From positions 248,001-312,000 of the forward strand of contig OZ251573.1 in NCBI GenBank assembly GCA_965243545.1: a stretch of DNA of 64,000 nucleotides, given 5' to 3'. Positions 1 to 8,478 of this stretch are shown piece by piece. The notes under the pieces are model-generated. The model worked only from the letters and a program-made list of their open reading frames with translations, did not search any database and had not been told where the DNA came from. This DNA comes from CATQHW01 sp965243545. GTDB taxonomy: Bacteria > Spirochaetota > Spirochaetia > SZUA-6 > Bin103. Made by a program: the position numbers and the translations under genes. Each line of letters starts with the position of its first letter. The first letter of the stretch is position 1.

Positions 1-3000
1 GCGCGCTTCGACCGCGCCTGCCGCGCGGCGGGGGTGAAGCCGATCATCGGCTGCGAGTTCTACCTGGCGCCCGGCTCGCGCCACGACCGGGGCGGCGACC
101 ACTCGCGGTCCCACCACATGGGGCTGGTGGCCGCCGACGAGGTCGGGTACCGCAATCTCATGGCGCTGTCCACGATCGGCTACACGGAAGGCTTCTACTA
201 TAGGCCGCGCATCGACGACGAGGCGATTGCCGAGCACGCGGAGGGCCTGATCGGCTTCTCCGGCTGCATGTCCGGCAAGATCCCGATGCTGCTGCAGCAG
301 GACCGCGTCGACGAGGCGGCCGACCTGGCCGGCCGCTACCGGGACATGTTCGGTCCCGGCCGGTTCTACCTGGAGCTGCAGGACCACGGCGCCCCGCCCG
401 AGCAGAAGGTGCAGAACCGGCGCCTGCTCGAACTGGCCAAACGGACCGGCCTGCCGCTGGTCGCCACCAATGACATCCACTACTGCGGGCGGGACGACGC
501 CGACGCGCAGGACGTGCTGATCTGCATCGGCACCAACAAGCGGCGCTCGGACTCCGACCGGCTCAAGCAGGACCACAGCGAGCTCTTCTTCAAGGGGCCG
601 GCCGAGATGGCCGACGTGTTCACGGAGCTGCCGCAGGCGCTGGCCGCCACGCGGGCGATCGCCGAGCAGTGCGCGCTCAGCATCCCCACGCCGGGGCCGC
701 AGATGCCGGCCTACGCGGTGCCGGACGGCCACACGCAGGAGACGTACCTGGTCGCGCTGGCCGAGGAGGGCCTGCGCGAGCGGTACGGCAACCCCACCGA
801 GGAGGCGCAGGAGCGCCTCCGCCACGAGCTCGGCGTGATCAGCAGCATGGGCTACGCCGGCTACTTCCTGATCGTGTGGGACTTCATCCGCTTCGCCCGC
901 GACAACGGCATTCCGGTGGGGCCGGGGCGCGGATCGGGCGCCGCATCGCTGGTCGGCTACTGCCTGCGCATCACCGACATCGACCCGCTCCGCTACAACC
1001 TGCTGTTCGAGCGCTTCCTCAACGCCGAGCGGGTCACGCTGCCCGACTTCGACAACGACTTCTGCTACGAGCGGCGCGGCGAGGTGATCGACTACATCAC
1101 CCGCACCTACGGCGCCGACCGCGTCGCGCAGGTGATCACCTTCGGCAGCCTCAAGGCCAGGGCGGTGGTCCGCGACGTGGCGCGCGTGCTGGAGATCCCC
1201 TACGGCGAAGCGGACACCATAGCCAAGCTGATACCGGGCGGGCCGGCCTCCGACCTGGGCGCCGCCCTCAAGCAGGAGGCGCGCCTGCAGGAGGTGCGGG
1301 AGCGGGGGGACACGTACCGCGACCTGATCGACGTCTCGCTCAAGCTGGAGGGCCTCAGCCGGCACGCATCCACCCACGCGGCGGCGATCGTCATAGGCAC
1401 CTCGGCGCTCACCGACTTCGTGCCGCTCTACCGGGACACCCGCACGGAGGCGATCTCCACCCAGTACTCGCACGAGTACCTGGAGGACTGCGGGCTGGTG
1501 AAGATCGACATCCTCGGCCTCAAGACCCTGACGCTGATTGAGCGCACGCTGCCGATGGTGCGCGCGCGCGGCATAGAGATCGATCTGGATACGATCCCGG
1601 AGGATGACGAGAAGACCTTCGCCATGCTCGGCGAAGGGCGCAGCGCGTGCGTGTTCCAGTTTGAGAGCGCGGGTATGCGCGCCGTGCTGACGCGCGTCAA
1701 GCCGACCTGCATCGAGGACCTGATCGCCCTCAACGCCCTCTACCGGCCGGGGCCTATGCAGTTCATCGATGACTTCGTCGGCGGCAAGTCCGGCCGCCGG
1801 CCGATCCGCCACAAGGTGAAAGCGCTGGAGCCGATCCTGCGCGAGACCTACGGCGTGATCGTCTACCAGGAACAGGTCATGGAGATCGCGCGCGCGGTGG
1901 CCGGCTTCAGCCTGGGCCAGGCCGATCTGCTGCGGCGCGCCATGGGCAAGAAGAAGATGGCGGAGATGGAGCAGCAGCGCTCCCGCTTCGTCGACGGAGC
2001 GGTGGCCAACGGCTTCGACCGCGCGGCCGCCGCCGAGCTGTTCGAGTCGCTGGTCCCGTTCGCGGAGTACGGGTTCCCCAAGACGCACGCGGCGCCGTAC
2101 GCGGTGGTCGCCTACCGCACCGCGTATCTCAAGGCCAACTACCCGGCCGAGTTCATGGCCGCCAACCTCACCAACGAGATGCAGGACACCGACAAGCTGG
2201 CCGAGTACGTGTCCGAGGCGCACGAGCTCGGCCTGGAGGTGCTGCCGCCGTCGGTCAACCGGTCGGCGGCCGACTTCAGCGTCGCCGGCGGCCGCATCCT
2301 GTTCGGCCTGCGCGGCGTCAAGAACGTCGGCGCCGGCGCGGTCGACTCGATCATCGCCGAACGCGACCGGGGCGGTCCGTATGAAGACTTCGTCGACTTC
2401 GTGTCCCGCATCGACCAGCAGGCGGTCAACCGCAAGGTGATCGAAACGATGATCCGCGTCGGCGCGTTCGACGGGCTCGGCGCCAACCGCGCCACCCTGT
2501 GGGAGAACCTGGAGCGGATGCTGGAGGCGGCCGACGCCGAACGGCAGCGCACCGCCCACGGCCAGCAGGACCTGTTCGCCGCGTTTCAAGAGGTGCGGGA
2601 AGCCAAGCCGCAGCTCGCCGCGCACGAGGAGTGGGAGCGGGCGGCGATGCTCAAGGACGAACGGGAGCACCTCGGCATGTACTTCACCGGCCATCCGCTC
2701 GACGACTACAAGGACCTGCGGCCGGCCAAGGGGATCGCCGAGCTGTCGACGCTCGATTCGCGGCCTGACGGATCGGCGGCCGCGGTGATCGGCATAGTCG
2801 GCGAGGTGCGGGAGATCGCCACCCGCTCCGGCCAGCGGATGGCGTTCGTGCAGCTGGAGGAATACGGGGTCACCGCCGAGGTGGTGGTGTTTCCGGACGC
2901 CTTCGACGCCGGCCGCGAGCGGCTGTCGAGCGGCGCCGTGGTCGCCGTGCGCGGCCGGGTCGACCGTTCGCGCGGCAGCGGCAAGGTGCTGGCGGAGGAG

Positions 3001-3387
3001 ATCACGTCGCCGGAGGCGTTGCCGGACCGGCCGTACCGGAGCGTGCACCTGCGCCTGCAGGCGAGCGAGGAGCGCGACCTGGTCGAGCTGCGCGACCTCT
3101 GCATGAGCCGCCCCGGCGCGTGCCGGCTGTTCCTGCACTACGGGAACGGCGCCGTGGGCGGCGGCGCCCCGAATGGCGGCGCGCCGGACGGCGAAGCCTC
3201 GAATGGCCCCTCCGCCCCGGATGACCCATCCGCCTCCAATGACCCCTCCGCCTCGAATGACCGGGCCGCCGCCGGCGCCGCGGAGGTGGTGATCCGCGCC
3301 GGCCCGCAGCTGTCGGTGGCGAGCGACGGCGACGTGATGCGCGCCCTGGAGGCGTCTCCCCTGGTGGTGGAAGCATGGGCGGAATGA
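1..3387 (+). CDS. dnaE: DNA polymerase III alpha subunit (5'-truncated)
   Basis: This is the replicative DNA polymerase catalytic subunit. The frame is open from base 1, so the true start lies upstream of the window, and 1128 codons are visible. The visible part begins inside the N-terminal PHP domain (KPIIGCEFYLAPGSR). The polymerase core follows, with the catalytic PDFDNDF motif (Asp349 and Asp351, equivalent to E. coli D401/D403) and the third acidic residue in EDLIAL (Asp573). A helix-hairpin-helix region (GLRGVKNVGAGAVDSI, about residue 770) and an OB fold (about residues 925-970) come next. Near the C-terminus, about 45 residues (nt 3150-3280) are a Gly/Ala/Pro/Asn/Asp-rich repeat segment (PSASND units) that is not typical of the family. 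The 3' end overlaps the YggT gene. Confidence 0.97.
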   Translation, partial: ARFDRACRAAGVKPIIGCEFYLAPGSRHDRGGDHSRSHHMGLVAADEVGYRNLMALSTIGYTEGFYYRPRIDDEAIAEHAEGLIGFSGCMSGKIPMLLQQDRVDEAADLAGRYRDMFGPGRFYLELQDHGAPPEQKVQNRRLLELAKRTGLPLVATNDIHYCGRDDADAQDVLICIGTNKRRSDSDRLKQDHSELFFKGPAEMADVFTELPQALAATRAIAEQCALSIPTPGPQMPAYAVPDGHTQETYLVALAEEGLRERYGNPTEEAQERLRHELGVISSMGYAGYFLIVWDFIRFARDNGIPVGPGRGSGAASLVGYCLRITDIDPLRYNLLFERFLNAERVTLPDFDNDFCYERRGEVIDYITRTYGADRVAQVITFGSLKARAVVRDVARVLEIPYGEADTIAKLIPGGPASDLGAALKQEARLQEVRERGDTYRDLIDVSLKLEGLSRHASTHAAAIVIGTSALTDFVPLYRDTRTEAISTQYSHEYLEDCGLVKIDILGLKTLTLIERTLPMVRARGIEIDLDTIPEDDEKTFAMLGEGRSACVFQFESAGMRAVLTRVKPTCIEDLIALNALYRPGPMQFIDDFVGGKSGRRPIRHKVKALEPILRETYGVIVYQEQVMEIARAVAGFSLGQADLLRRAMGKKKMAEMEQQRSRFVDGAVANGFDRAAAAELFESLVPFAEYGFPKTHAAPYAVVAYRTAYLKANYPAEFMAANLTNEMQDTDKLAEYVSEAHELGLEVLPPSVNRSAADFSVAGGRILFGLRGVKNVGAGAVDSIIAERDRGGPYEDFVDFVSRIDQQAVNRKVIETMIRVGAFDGLGANRATLWENLERMLEAADAERQRTAHGQQDLFAAFQEVREAKPQLAAHEEWERAAMLKDEREHLGMYFTGHPLDDYKDLRPAKGIAELSTLDSRPDGSAAAVIGIVGEVREIATRSGQRMAFVQLEEYGVTAEVVVFPDAFDAGRERLSSGAVVAVRGRVDRSRGSGKVLAEEITSPEALPDRPYRSVHLRLQASEERDLVELRDLCMSRPGACRLFLHYGNGAVGGGAPNGGAPDGEASNGPSAPDDPSASNDPSASNDRAAAGAAEVVIRAGPQLSVASDGDVMRALEASPLVVEAWAE

Positions 3388-3992
3388 CCGAACTGTTCGG
3401 GTTCCTGCAGGCGGTGGCGCTGGTCTACCTGATGCTGGTCGCGTTGCGGATCATCATCAGCTGGTTCCGCGGCGCCGACCACAGCGCGCCGACCGAGCTG
3501 CTGGCGCGGGTGACCGACCCGTATCTGCGGTGGTTCCGGCGTTTGCGGTTCCTGCAGATCGGCGTGCTCGACTTCTCGCCGGCGGCGGCGGTGCTCACCC
3601 TGATCGTCATAGGCAACCTGCTGCAGCGCATGGCGGCGTCGCAGCGCGTCACGATCGGCATCATCCTGGCGCAGGTTCTGGCGGTCACCTGGTCGGCGGC
3701 GTCGGTGATGGTGGTCGTGTTCATGGTCCTGTCGGTGGCGCGCGCGTTCATCGCCGCCATGCGCTGGGAGCACGGCGGCGGGCTGCTCAACATGCTCGAC
3801 CAGACCCTGCAGCCGATGGTCACCTTCGTGTCCCGCCGGGTGTCGCTCGGCCGGTGGGTCATGGAGCGGAGCCAGACGGTGCAGAAGGTCGCCTACCTCA
3901 GCCTGATCGCGGCGCTGCTGCTGGCGGTGCTGATCGGCGGCGGCGTGGCGGTGCGCTGGGCCGTCGCGCAGCTGCAGAGCTCGCCGTTCTGA
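3375..3992 (+). CDS. yggT: YggT family integral membrane protein
   Basis: This is a 205-residue membrane protein with the two-YGGT-repeat layout. Each half has hydrophobic helices around an RxxISWF/YLRWFRRL-type signature (ALRIIISWF near residue 25, TDPYLRWFRRL near 50), and a second pair follows at about residues 95-200. YggT proteins are linked to cell shape, division and membrane homeostasis, but their biochemical role is not settled. The annotated start overlaps the end of dnaE. A second ATG at 3384 would give a 4-base ATGA overlap with the dnaE stop and is equally plausible, so the start is uncertain by three codons. The gene lies between dnaE and recG, probably in one transcript. Confidence 0.88.
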   Translation: MGGMTELFGFLQAVALVYLMLVALRIIISWFRGADHSAPTELLARVTDPYLRWFRRLRFLQIGVLDFSPAAAVLTLIVIGNLLQRMAASQRVTIGIILAQVLAVTWSAASVMVVVFMVLSVARAFIAAMRWEHGGGLLNMLDQTLQPMVTFVSRRVSLGRWVMERSQTVQKVAYLSLIAALLLAVLIGGGVAVRWAVAQLQSSPF

Positions 3993-4075
3993 GCGGCGCC
4001 GGCCGCCGGAGTAGCGTAGAGACCGCGGCCGCCGACGCGGGAAGCGGCGCCGCCTCCCTGTTCTGGGGCGACGAC

Positions 4076-6373
4076 GTGACCGCGTTGCGCGGCGTCGGCG
4101 CTGCGGTGCGCGAACGTCTTGCCCGGCTCGGCGTGCGCACGGTCGGCGATCTGCTCACGCACGCGCCGCGCGGGTACCAGGACCGCCGGCGGCCGTTGCC
4201 GCTGGCGCAGGTCGCGTCCGGCAGCGACGCCTGCGTCAGCGCCGCCGTGGTCCGCGTGGGAGCGTTCCGCTTTCGCGGCCGCCGCACGCCGGCCATCACG
4301 ATCGCCGACGACGCCGGCGACGCCGCTACGCTGTACGCGTTCGGCCGCCCGCAGATGGGCCGCGCGCTGCAGCCCGGCCAGCGCGTGCTGGTGTACGGCC
4401 GCTTCGACCGCCGGCGCGGCCGGCTGTCGGCGGGAAGCTTCGAGCTGCTCGACCCGCAGGACGCGGCGGCGGCGCTGGCGCCGGTCTACCCGGCCACCGC
4501 CGGGCTGACGCAACCGGCGTTGCGGCGCCTGATCGGCGCCGCCCTGGCGGCCGTGGCGCCGCCGGACCCGTTCCGCGTTCCCGCGGACGTGGCGGCCGCC
4601 CGCCGCCTGCCGGACAAGGCGCAGGCGCTGGCGTGCGTGCACCGGCCGGCCAGCCCGGAGGCGGCCGAGGCGGCGCGCCGCGCGCTGGCGTATGAGGAGC
4701 TGTTCCTGCTGCAGCTCACGCTGGCGCGCCGCTCGCCGGCCGGCCGGCCGCGGCCGGCGCGGCGGCCGGCCGGCCGGCTGCAGGCGGCTATGTTGGAGCG
4801 GCTGCCGTTCGCGCTGACCGGCGCCCAACGCGCCGCCCTGGCGGAGATCGACGCCGACCTGCGCGGGCCGCGCACCTCGGCGCGCCTGCTGCAGGGCGAC
4901 GTCGGCTGCGGCAAGACGCTGGTGGCGCTGCTGGCGGCGGCCGGCGTGGTCGACGCCGGCCAGCAGGCGGCGGTCATGGTCCCGTCGGAAGCGCTCTGCT
5001 TCCAGCACGCCGAGACCGCGTCGCGGCTGCTGGAGCCGCTCGGCGTGCGGCTCGGGCTGCTGTCCGGCAGCACCGACCGCGCCTCGCGGGCGCTGCTGCT
5101 GGCGGCCCTGGCCGCAGGCGGCGTCGACGTGCTGGTGAGCACGCACGCGGTGCTCTCGGAACCGGTCCGCTTCGCCGACCTGGGACTGGTGGTGATCGAC
5201 GAGCAGCACAAGTTCGGCGTCGCCCAACGCGCGGCGGTCGCCGCCAAGGCGCCCGCCGGCGACCTGATCCTGATGACCGCCACGCCGATCCCGCGCACCC
5301 TGGCGCTCACCTTCTACGGCGACCTCACCGTCACCTCCATCGGCGAGCAGCCGCCCGGCAGGCCGCCGGTGCGCACGCATCTGGTCCGCCACGATCACCG
5401 CGAGCGGGTCTACCGGCACGTCGAATCCGAGCTGGCCGCCGGCCGCCAAGCCTACTTCGTCTGCCCGTCGATCGGCGAAGACTCAGCCGGAGACGGCGCG
5501 GAGCCCGGCGAAACCGGCGATCTGTTCGCCGCCGCAGCGGCGCCGGACCGTCCGCCGGAAGCGCCTGCCGCCGAATCGGCGGCGCCCGGCGCCGCTTCGC
5601 CCGGCATGGCGGCGGACGAAGCGTCCGCCCACGGCGCCACGCCGCCCGGCACGCCCGCGGATGGCACGGCGGCTGGCAGCGCGTCCGCGATCAGCGCCAC
5701 GCCGCCCGGCCGGGCCGCGGATGGCGCGTCCGGTGCGTCCGCGCCCGGCGCCGGCCCGTCTGGCGCCGGCGCACCCGGCACGGCCGCGCATGGCGCGGGC
5801 GCGCAACCCGCGGCCGAGGATTCGCCCGCGTCGGCGCGGGCGCTGTACGCGCGTCTGCGCGAGCGGTTCGCCGGCTACCGGATCGGGCTGGTGCACGGCG
5901 CCATGGCTGCCGCCGAGCAGCGCGCGGCGCTCAGCGCGTTTCACGCCGGCGCGGTGAGCGCGCTGGTGGCGACCACGGTGGTGGAGGTGGGACTCGACGT
6001 GCCGAACGCCACCTGCATGGTGGTCGAGCACGCCGAGCGCTTCGGGCTGGCGGCGCTCCACCAGCTGCGCGGCCGCGTCGGCCGCGGCGCCGCTCACGCG
6101 TACGCCTTCTTCATCTTCGGAGACGATCTCACCCCGCACGCGGCCGAGCGGTTGCGGGCGCTCAAGGAGCATGCCGACGGCTTCGCGCTGGCCGATCTCG
6201 ATCTGACGTTGCGCGGGCCGGGCGAGCTGGCCGGCGCCCGCCAGGCGGGGATGCCGGCGTTGCGGTTCGCGCGGCTGGCCGCCGACGTCGACCTGATGCG
6301 CGCGGCGCAGGCCGACGCGCGCCGCCACCACCGCGCCGGCGCCGGTCAGCCGGCGGACGGGCGTTCGGCGTGA
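4076..6373 (+). CDS. recG: ATP-dependent DNA helicase RecG, with a large low-complexity insert
   Basis: RecG remodels stalled replication forks and branch-migrates Holliday junctions. The wedge domain (GVGAAVRERL, GDLLTHAPRGYQDRR) is at the N-terminus. The helicase motifs are clear: Walker A LLQGDVGCGKT, DEQH box VVIDEQHKFG, motif III MTATPIPRTLAL, and motifs V-VI TTVVEVGLDVPNA and QLRGRVGRG. GTG at 4076 is the first in-frame ATG/GTG/TTG after the yggT stop and has a GGGG run 6 bases upstream. It loses the roughly 10-15 residues that usually precede VTALRGVG. A CTG at 3989 that overlaps the yggT stop is an alternative. About 110 residues (nt 5475-5825) between YFVCPSIGED and ALYARLRERF are Ala/Pro/Gly-rich, where relatives have a short loop. 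The C-terminus is also divergent. Confidence 0.93.
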   Translation: MTALRGVGAAVRERLARLGVRTVGDLLTHAPRGYQDRRRPLPLAQVASGSDACVSAAVVRVGAFRFRGRRTPAITIADDAGDAATLYAFGRPQMGRALQPGQRVLVYGRFDRRRGRLSAGSFELLDPQDAAAALAPVYPATAGLTQPALRRLIGAALAAVAPPDPFRVPADVAAARRLPDKAQALACVHRPASPEAAEAARRALAYEELFLLQLTLARRSPAGRPRPARRPAGRLQAAMLERLPFALTGAQRAALAEIDADLRGPRTSARLLQGDVGCGKTLVALLAAAGVVDAGQQAAVMVPSEALCFQHAETASRLLEPLGVRLGLLSGSTDRASRALLLAALAAGGVDVLVSTHAVLSEPVRFADLGLVVIDEQHKFGVAQRAAVAAKAPAGDLILMTATPIPRTLALTFYGDLTVTSIGEQPPGRPPVRTHLVRHDHRERVYRHVESELAAGRQAYFVCPSIGEDSAGDGAEPGETGDLFAAAAAPDRPPEAPAAESAAPGAASPGMAADEASAHGATPPGTPADGTAAGSASAISATPPGRAADGASGASAPGAGPSGAGAPGTAAHGAGAQPAAEDSPASARALYARLRERFAGYRIGLVHGAMAAAEQRAALSAFHAGAVSALVATTVVEVGLDVPNATCMVVEHAERFGLAALHQLRGRVGRGAAHAYAFFIFGDDLTPHAAERLRALKEHADGFALADLDLTLRGPGELAGARQAGMPALRFARLAADVDLMRAAQADARRHHRAGAGQPADGRSA
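5634..5753 (+). repeat. 60-bp imperfect tandem repeat inside recG
   Basis: The phrase gcgccacgccgcccggc occurs at 5634 and again exactly 60 bases later at 5694. The following bases are also similar (gcggatggc and gcgtccgcg elements recur). In protein this is a 20-residue period starting with ATPPG. The repeat lies inside the low-complexity insert in the RecG helicase domain and suggests that the insert grew by tandem duplication. Confidence 0.7.
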
Positions 6374-7065
6374 GAGTGACCGGCGGCGCGGCGCGCGGGC
6401 GCGCGCTCAGCGTGCCGGCCGGCGTGCGGCCGATGACCGCCCGTATGCGGGAGGCGCTGTTCGTGATCCTGGGCGCCGTCCTCGGCGGCGCGCCGGGCGC
6501 GCTCGACGGCGGCGTGCGCGGACGGTCGTTCCTCGACCTGTTCGCCGGTTCCGGCCTCCTGTCGGCGGAGGCGGCATCGCGCGGGGCGCAGCCGATCGTC
6601 GCCGTGGAGCGCGACGCGCGCAAGCGCAGCACGATCCGCGTCAACATCGCCGCCGCAGCCGCGCCCGGAGCCAGCGCGCCCGGCGAGAGCACGGCGGCCG
6701 GCGGACCCGGTGCGTCCGCGGCCGGCCCGCCGGTGACGGTGATCACCGCGCCGGCCGAACGGTTCATCGCCGCCGCCGGCCGGCGCGGCCGGCGGTTCGA
6801 CGTCGTCTGCGTCGATCCCCCCTACCGGTACCGGCGCAAGCAGGAGCTGCTGGCCGCGCTGGCGCAGGCCGGCATCGTGGCGGCGGCCGGCTGCCTGGTG
6901 CTCCACTGCCCGGCGCGCGACCCGCTCGACGACGCGGCCGTGCCGCTCACGCTGATCGACCGCCGCCGCTACGGGCAGTCGGCGTTGCTGCTGTTCCGGC
7001 CCGGACCGGCGCCGCCGGGCGCCGGTCCGGGCCGTGAGGGGTTGCCGCGCCCCGCGCATCGGTAG
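6370..7065 (+). CDS. rsmD: 16S rRNA (guanine966-N2)-methyltransferase RsmD
   Basis: RsmD is predicted to methylate G966 of 16S rRNA with S-adenosylmethionine during 30S assembly. The family start RVTGGxARGRxL is present, followed by RPMTARMREALF (the usual RPTTDRVREALF element). The SAM-binding motif FLDLFAGSGLLSAEAASRGA is at about residues 57-76, and the catalytic DPPY is at about residue 155. The GTG start overlaps the recG stop as GTGA, implying translational coupling. About 27 residues of Ala/Gly/Pro/Ser-rich sequence (nt 6650-6735) interrupt the domain between AVERDARK and the next strand and resemble the RecG insert. The last 15 or so residues are also Pro/Gly-rich. Confidence 0.93.
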   Translation: MRVTGGAARGRALSVPAGVRPMTARMREALFVILGAVLGGAPGALDGGVRGRSFLDLFAGSGLLSAEAASRGAQPIVAVERDARKRSTIRVNIAAAAAPGASAPGESTAAGGPGASAAGPPVTVITAPAERFIAAAGRRGRRFDVVCVDPPYRYRRKQELLAALAQAGIVAAAGCLVLHCPARDPLDDAAVPLTLIDRRRYGQSALLLFRPGPAPPGAGPGREGLPRPAHR

Positions 7066-7093
7066 TACAACCTGCGCGCGTGCGCGAACGGCT

Positions 7094-7166
7094 GCCTCTG
7101 TAGCTCAGCTGGTAGAGCACCTCCATGGTAAGGAGGGGGTCACCGGTTCAAATCCGGTCGGAGGCT
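7094..7166 (+). tRNA. tRNA-Thr (anticodon GGT)
   Basis: A complete cloverleaf folds by eye. The acceptor stem GCCTCTG pairs with CGGAGGC. The D arm is GCTC/GAGC. The anticodon stem CCTCC/GGAGG encloses the loop ATGGTAA, giving anticodon GGT (Thr). The T arm is ACCGG-TTCAAAT-CCGGT. The CCA end is not encoded. The gene sits just upstream of rpmG. Confidence 0.96.
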
Positions 7167-7173
7167 CACGGCG

Positions 7174-7215
7174 GCCCCGTCCGCTCGGAGCGGCGCCCCG
7201 TCCGCTCGGAGCGGC
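7174..7215 (+). repeat. Perfect 21-bp tandem duplication, each copy a hairpin
   Basis: Two identical 21-bp units lie head to tail at 7174-7194 and 7195-7215. Each contains the inverted repeat CCGCT-CGG-AGCGG. The pair lies between tRNA-Thr and the rpmG promoter. It could end tRNA transcription or act in processing, but there is no T-run, so the role is unknown. Confidence 0.75.
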
Positions 7216-7244
7216 GGGGCCCGTCACCGGCCGCGGTGCGCCGC

Positions 7245-7273
7245 TTGACACGGCTGCGCGGAAGCCGTATTGT
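7245..7273 (+). promoter_or_regulatory. Sigma-70-type promoter upstream of rpmG
   Basis: A consensus -35 box TTGACA (7245-7250) is followed by a 17-base spacer and TATTGT (7268-7273). The predicted transcript begins about 25 bases before the rpmG start and would read into tRNA-Trp, secE and nusG. This is one of the strongest promoter matches in the window. Confidence 0.75.
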
Positions 7274-7303
7274 GTGTTACCCTTCGGCAACGGAGTACTC
7301 TCG

Positions 7304-7483
7304 ATGGCCAAGACCAAGGTAGTGGAGCTGGTGGCGCTGGCGTGCACGGAGCACGACGGCCTGGAGCTTCGCAACTACACGACGACCAAGAATCGTCGCA
7401 ACACGCAGGGCAAGCTGGCGCTCAGGAAATACTGCGCCCGCTGCCGCACCCACACGGTCCATCGGGAGACCAGAGTCAAGTAG
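7304..7483 (+). CDS. rpmG: 50S ribosomal protein L33
   Basis: This is a 59-residue large-subunit protein with the family block ELRNYTTTKNRRNTQGKL followed by KYCARCRTHT. ATG 7304 is preceded by GGAG with suitable spacing; an upstream in-frame extension overlaps the tRNA and is not used. Zinc-binding L33 normally has two CxxC pairs. Here the second pair (Cys44, Cys47) is intact, but the first reads CTEH (Cys14, His17), which suggests a Cys3His site or a partly degenerate ribbon. Confidence 0.95.
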   Translation: MAKTKVVELVALACTEHDGLELRNYTTTKNRRNTQGKLALRKYCARCRTHTVHRETRVK

Positions 7484-7569
7484 CCGGCGGAAGGCGCCGG
7501 CGGCAGCGCGCCGGCGTCCTGGGGACGGTTCGGGAGGGGCGTCCCGGCGCCGGGGCGGTCGCATCGGGA

Positions 7570-7644
7570 AGGCCAGTAGCTCCAACTGGTTAGAGCGCCG
7601 GTCTCCAAAACCGGATGTTGCAGGTTCGAATCCTGCCTGGCCTG
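7570..7644 (+). tRNA. tRNA-Trp (anticodon CCA)
   Basis: The acceptor stem AGGCCAG pairs with CTGGCCT. The anticodon stem CCGGT/ACCGG encloses CTCCAAA, giving anticodon CCA (Trp). The T arm is GCAGG-TTCGAAT-CCTGC and the discriminator base is G. CCA is not encoded. The order rpmG, tRNA-Trp, secE, nusG is a common bacterial arrangement. Confidence 0.96.
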
Positions 7645-7668
7645 AAAGCGGGTTGAGGAAGCGATAGC

Positions 7669-7848
7669 GTGGGTCGGATCATACAGTTCTTTCGCGAAAG
7701 CTACGCGGAGCTGCGCAAGGTGGCGTGGCCGAGCCGCGAGGAGGTCGCGAGCTCGACGAAGGTGGTGCTGGTGTCGGTCTGTCTCATCGCGCTCGCGCTG
7801 GGGCTGATCGACTTCCTGCTGTTCCAGGCGATCGACCTGATCTTCTGA
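7669..7848 (+). CDS. secE: Preprotein translocase subunit SecE
   Basis: SecE is the essential small subunit of the SecYEG protein-conducting channel. This is the short single-helix form of 59 residues. It has the conserved amphipathic segment ESYAELRKVAWPSREE followed by one transmembrane helix (VVLVSVCLIALALGLIDFLL). It starts at GTG 7669, preceded by GAGGA with good spacing. The gene lies 24 bases after tRNA-Trp and upstream of nusG. Confidence 0.95.
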   Translation: MGRIIQFFRESYAELRKVAWPSREEVASSTKVVLVSVCLIALALGLIDFLLFQAIDLIF

Positions 7849-7908
7849 GCGCAGGACGCGGAATCACAGCGGCGGGAAACGGAAACGGCTTGTAGGACGG
7901 GTTGCAGA

Positions 7909-8466
7909 ATGGCGAAGGGTTGGTACGTGGTCCACACCTACTCGGGGTTCGAGAACAAGGTGCACAAGCACTTGGCGCGGCTGATCGCGTCGCCGCCGAT
8001 GCAGGACCGCCTGTTCGACGCCAAGGTGCCGGCTGAGGACGTCGTCGAGGTGAAGGACGGCAAGAAGAAGGTGATCTCCCGCAAGTTCCTGCCCGGCTAC
8101 ATCCTGGTGGAGATGGACCTGGAAGGGGAAGCGTGGATGGAGGTGTGCGCGGCGGTCCGCCAGATCCAGGGGGTGACCGGCTTCGTCGGCGCCACCAGGA
8201 ACCGCAAGCCGCAGCCGATCTCCTCCGACGAAGCGCGCGACCTGCTGCAGAAGGCGGGAGAGATCAAGAGCGGCGACCGCACCCTGCGGCCCAAGCAGTC
8301 GTTCGTGATCGGCGAAAGCGTGCGCATCATCGACGGCCCGTTCGACTCGTTCACCGGCGCCGTGGAAGAGATCAACGAAGAAAAGGCGAAGTTGCGTGTG
8401 ATGGTCGGCATCTTCGGGCGGTCGACGCCCGTGGAGCTCGACTTCATGCAGGTAGAGAAGGTCTGA
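7909..8466 (+). CDS. nusG: Transcription termination/antitermination protein NusG
   Basis: NusG binds RNA polymerase and links transcription to Rho or to the ribosome through S10. The 185-residue protein has the N-terminal NGN domain (WYVVHTYSGFENKV, FLPGYILVEMDL, GVTGFVGA). The C-terminal KOW domain is GESVRIIDGPFDSFTGAVEEI. Length and order are standard, with no insertions. The gene lies between secE and rplK. Confidence 0.97.
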   Translation: MAKGWYVVHTYSGFENKVHKHLARLIASPPMQDRLFDAKVPAEDVVEVKDGKKKVISRKFLPGYILVEMDLEGEAWMEVCAAVRQIQGVTGFVGATRNRKPQPISSDEARDLLQKAGEIKSGDRTLRPKQSFVIGESVRIIDGPFDSFTGAVEEINEEKAKLRVMVGIFGRSTPVELDFMQVEKV

Positions 8467-8478
8467 AGGAGCGTCAGG

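Noticed and set aside
3530..4075. Upstream extension of recG into yggT
   Set aside because: The extension is the out-of-frame shadow of the membrane protein and does not resemble a RecG N-terminus.
7484..7569. GC-rich inverted repeats between rpmG and tRNA-Trp as a terminator
   Set aside because: Stems are short, no T-run follows, and such repeats are expected by chance at this G+C; secE and nusG downstream have no promoter of their own.
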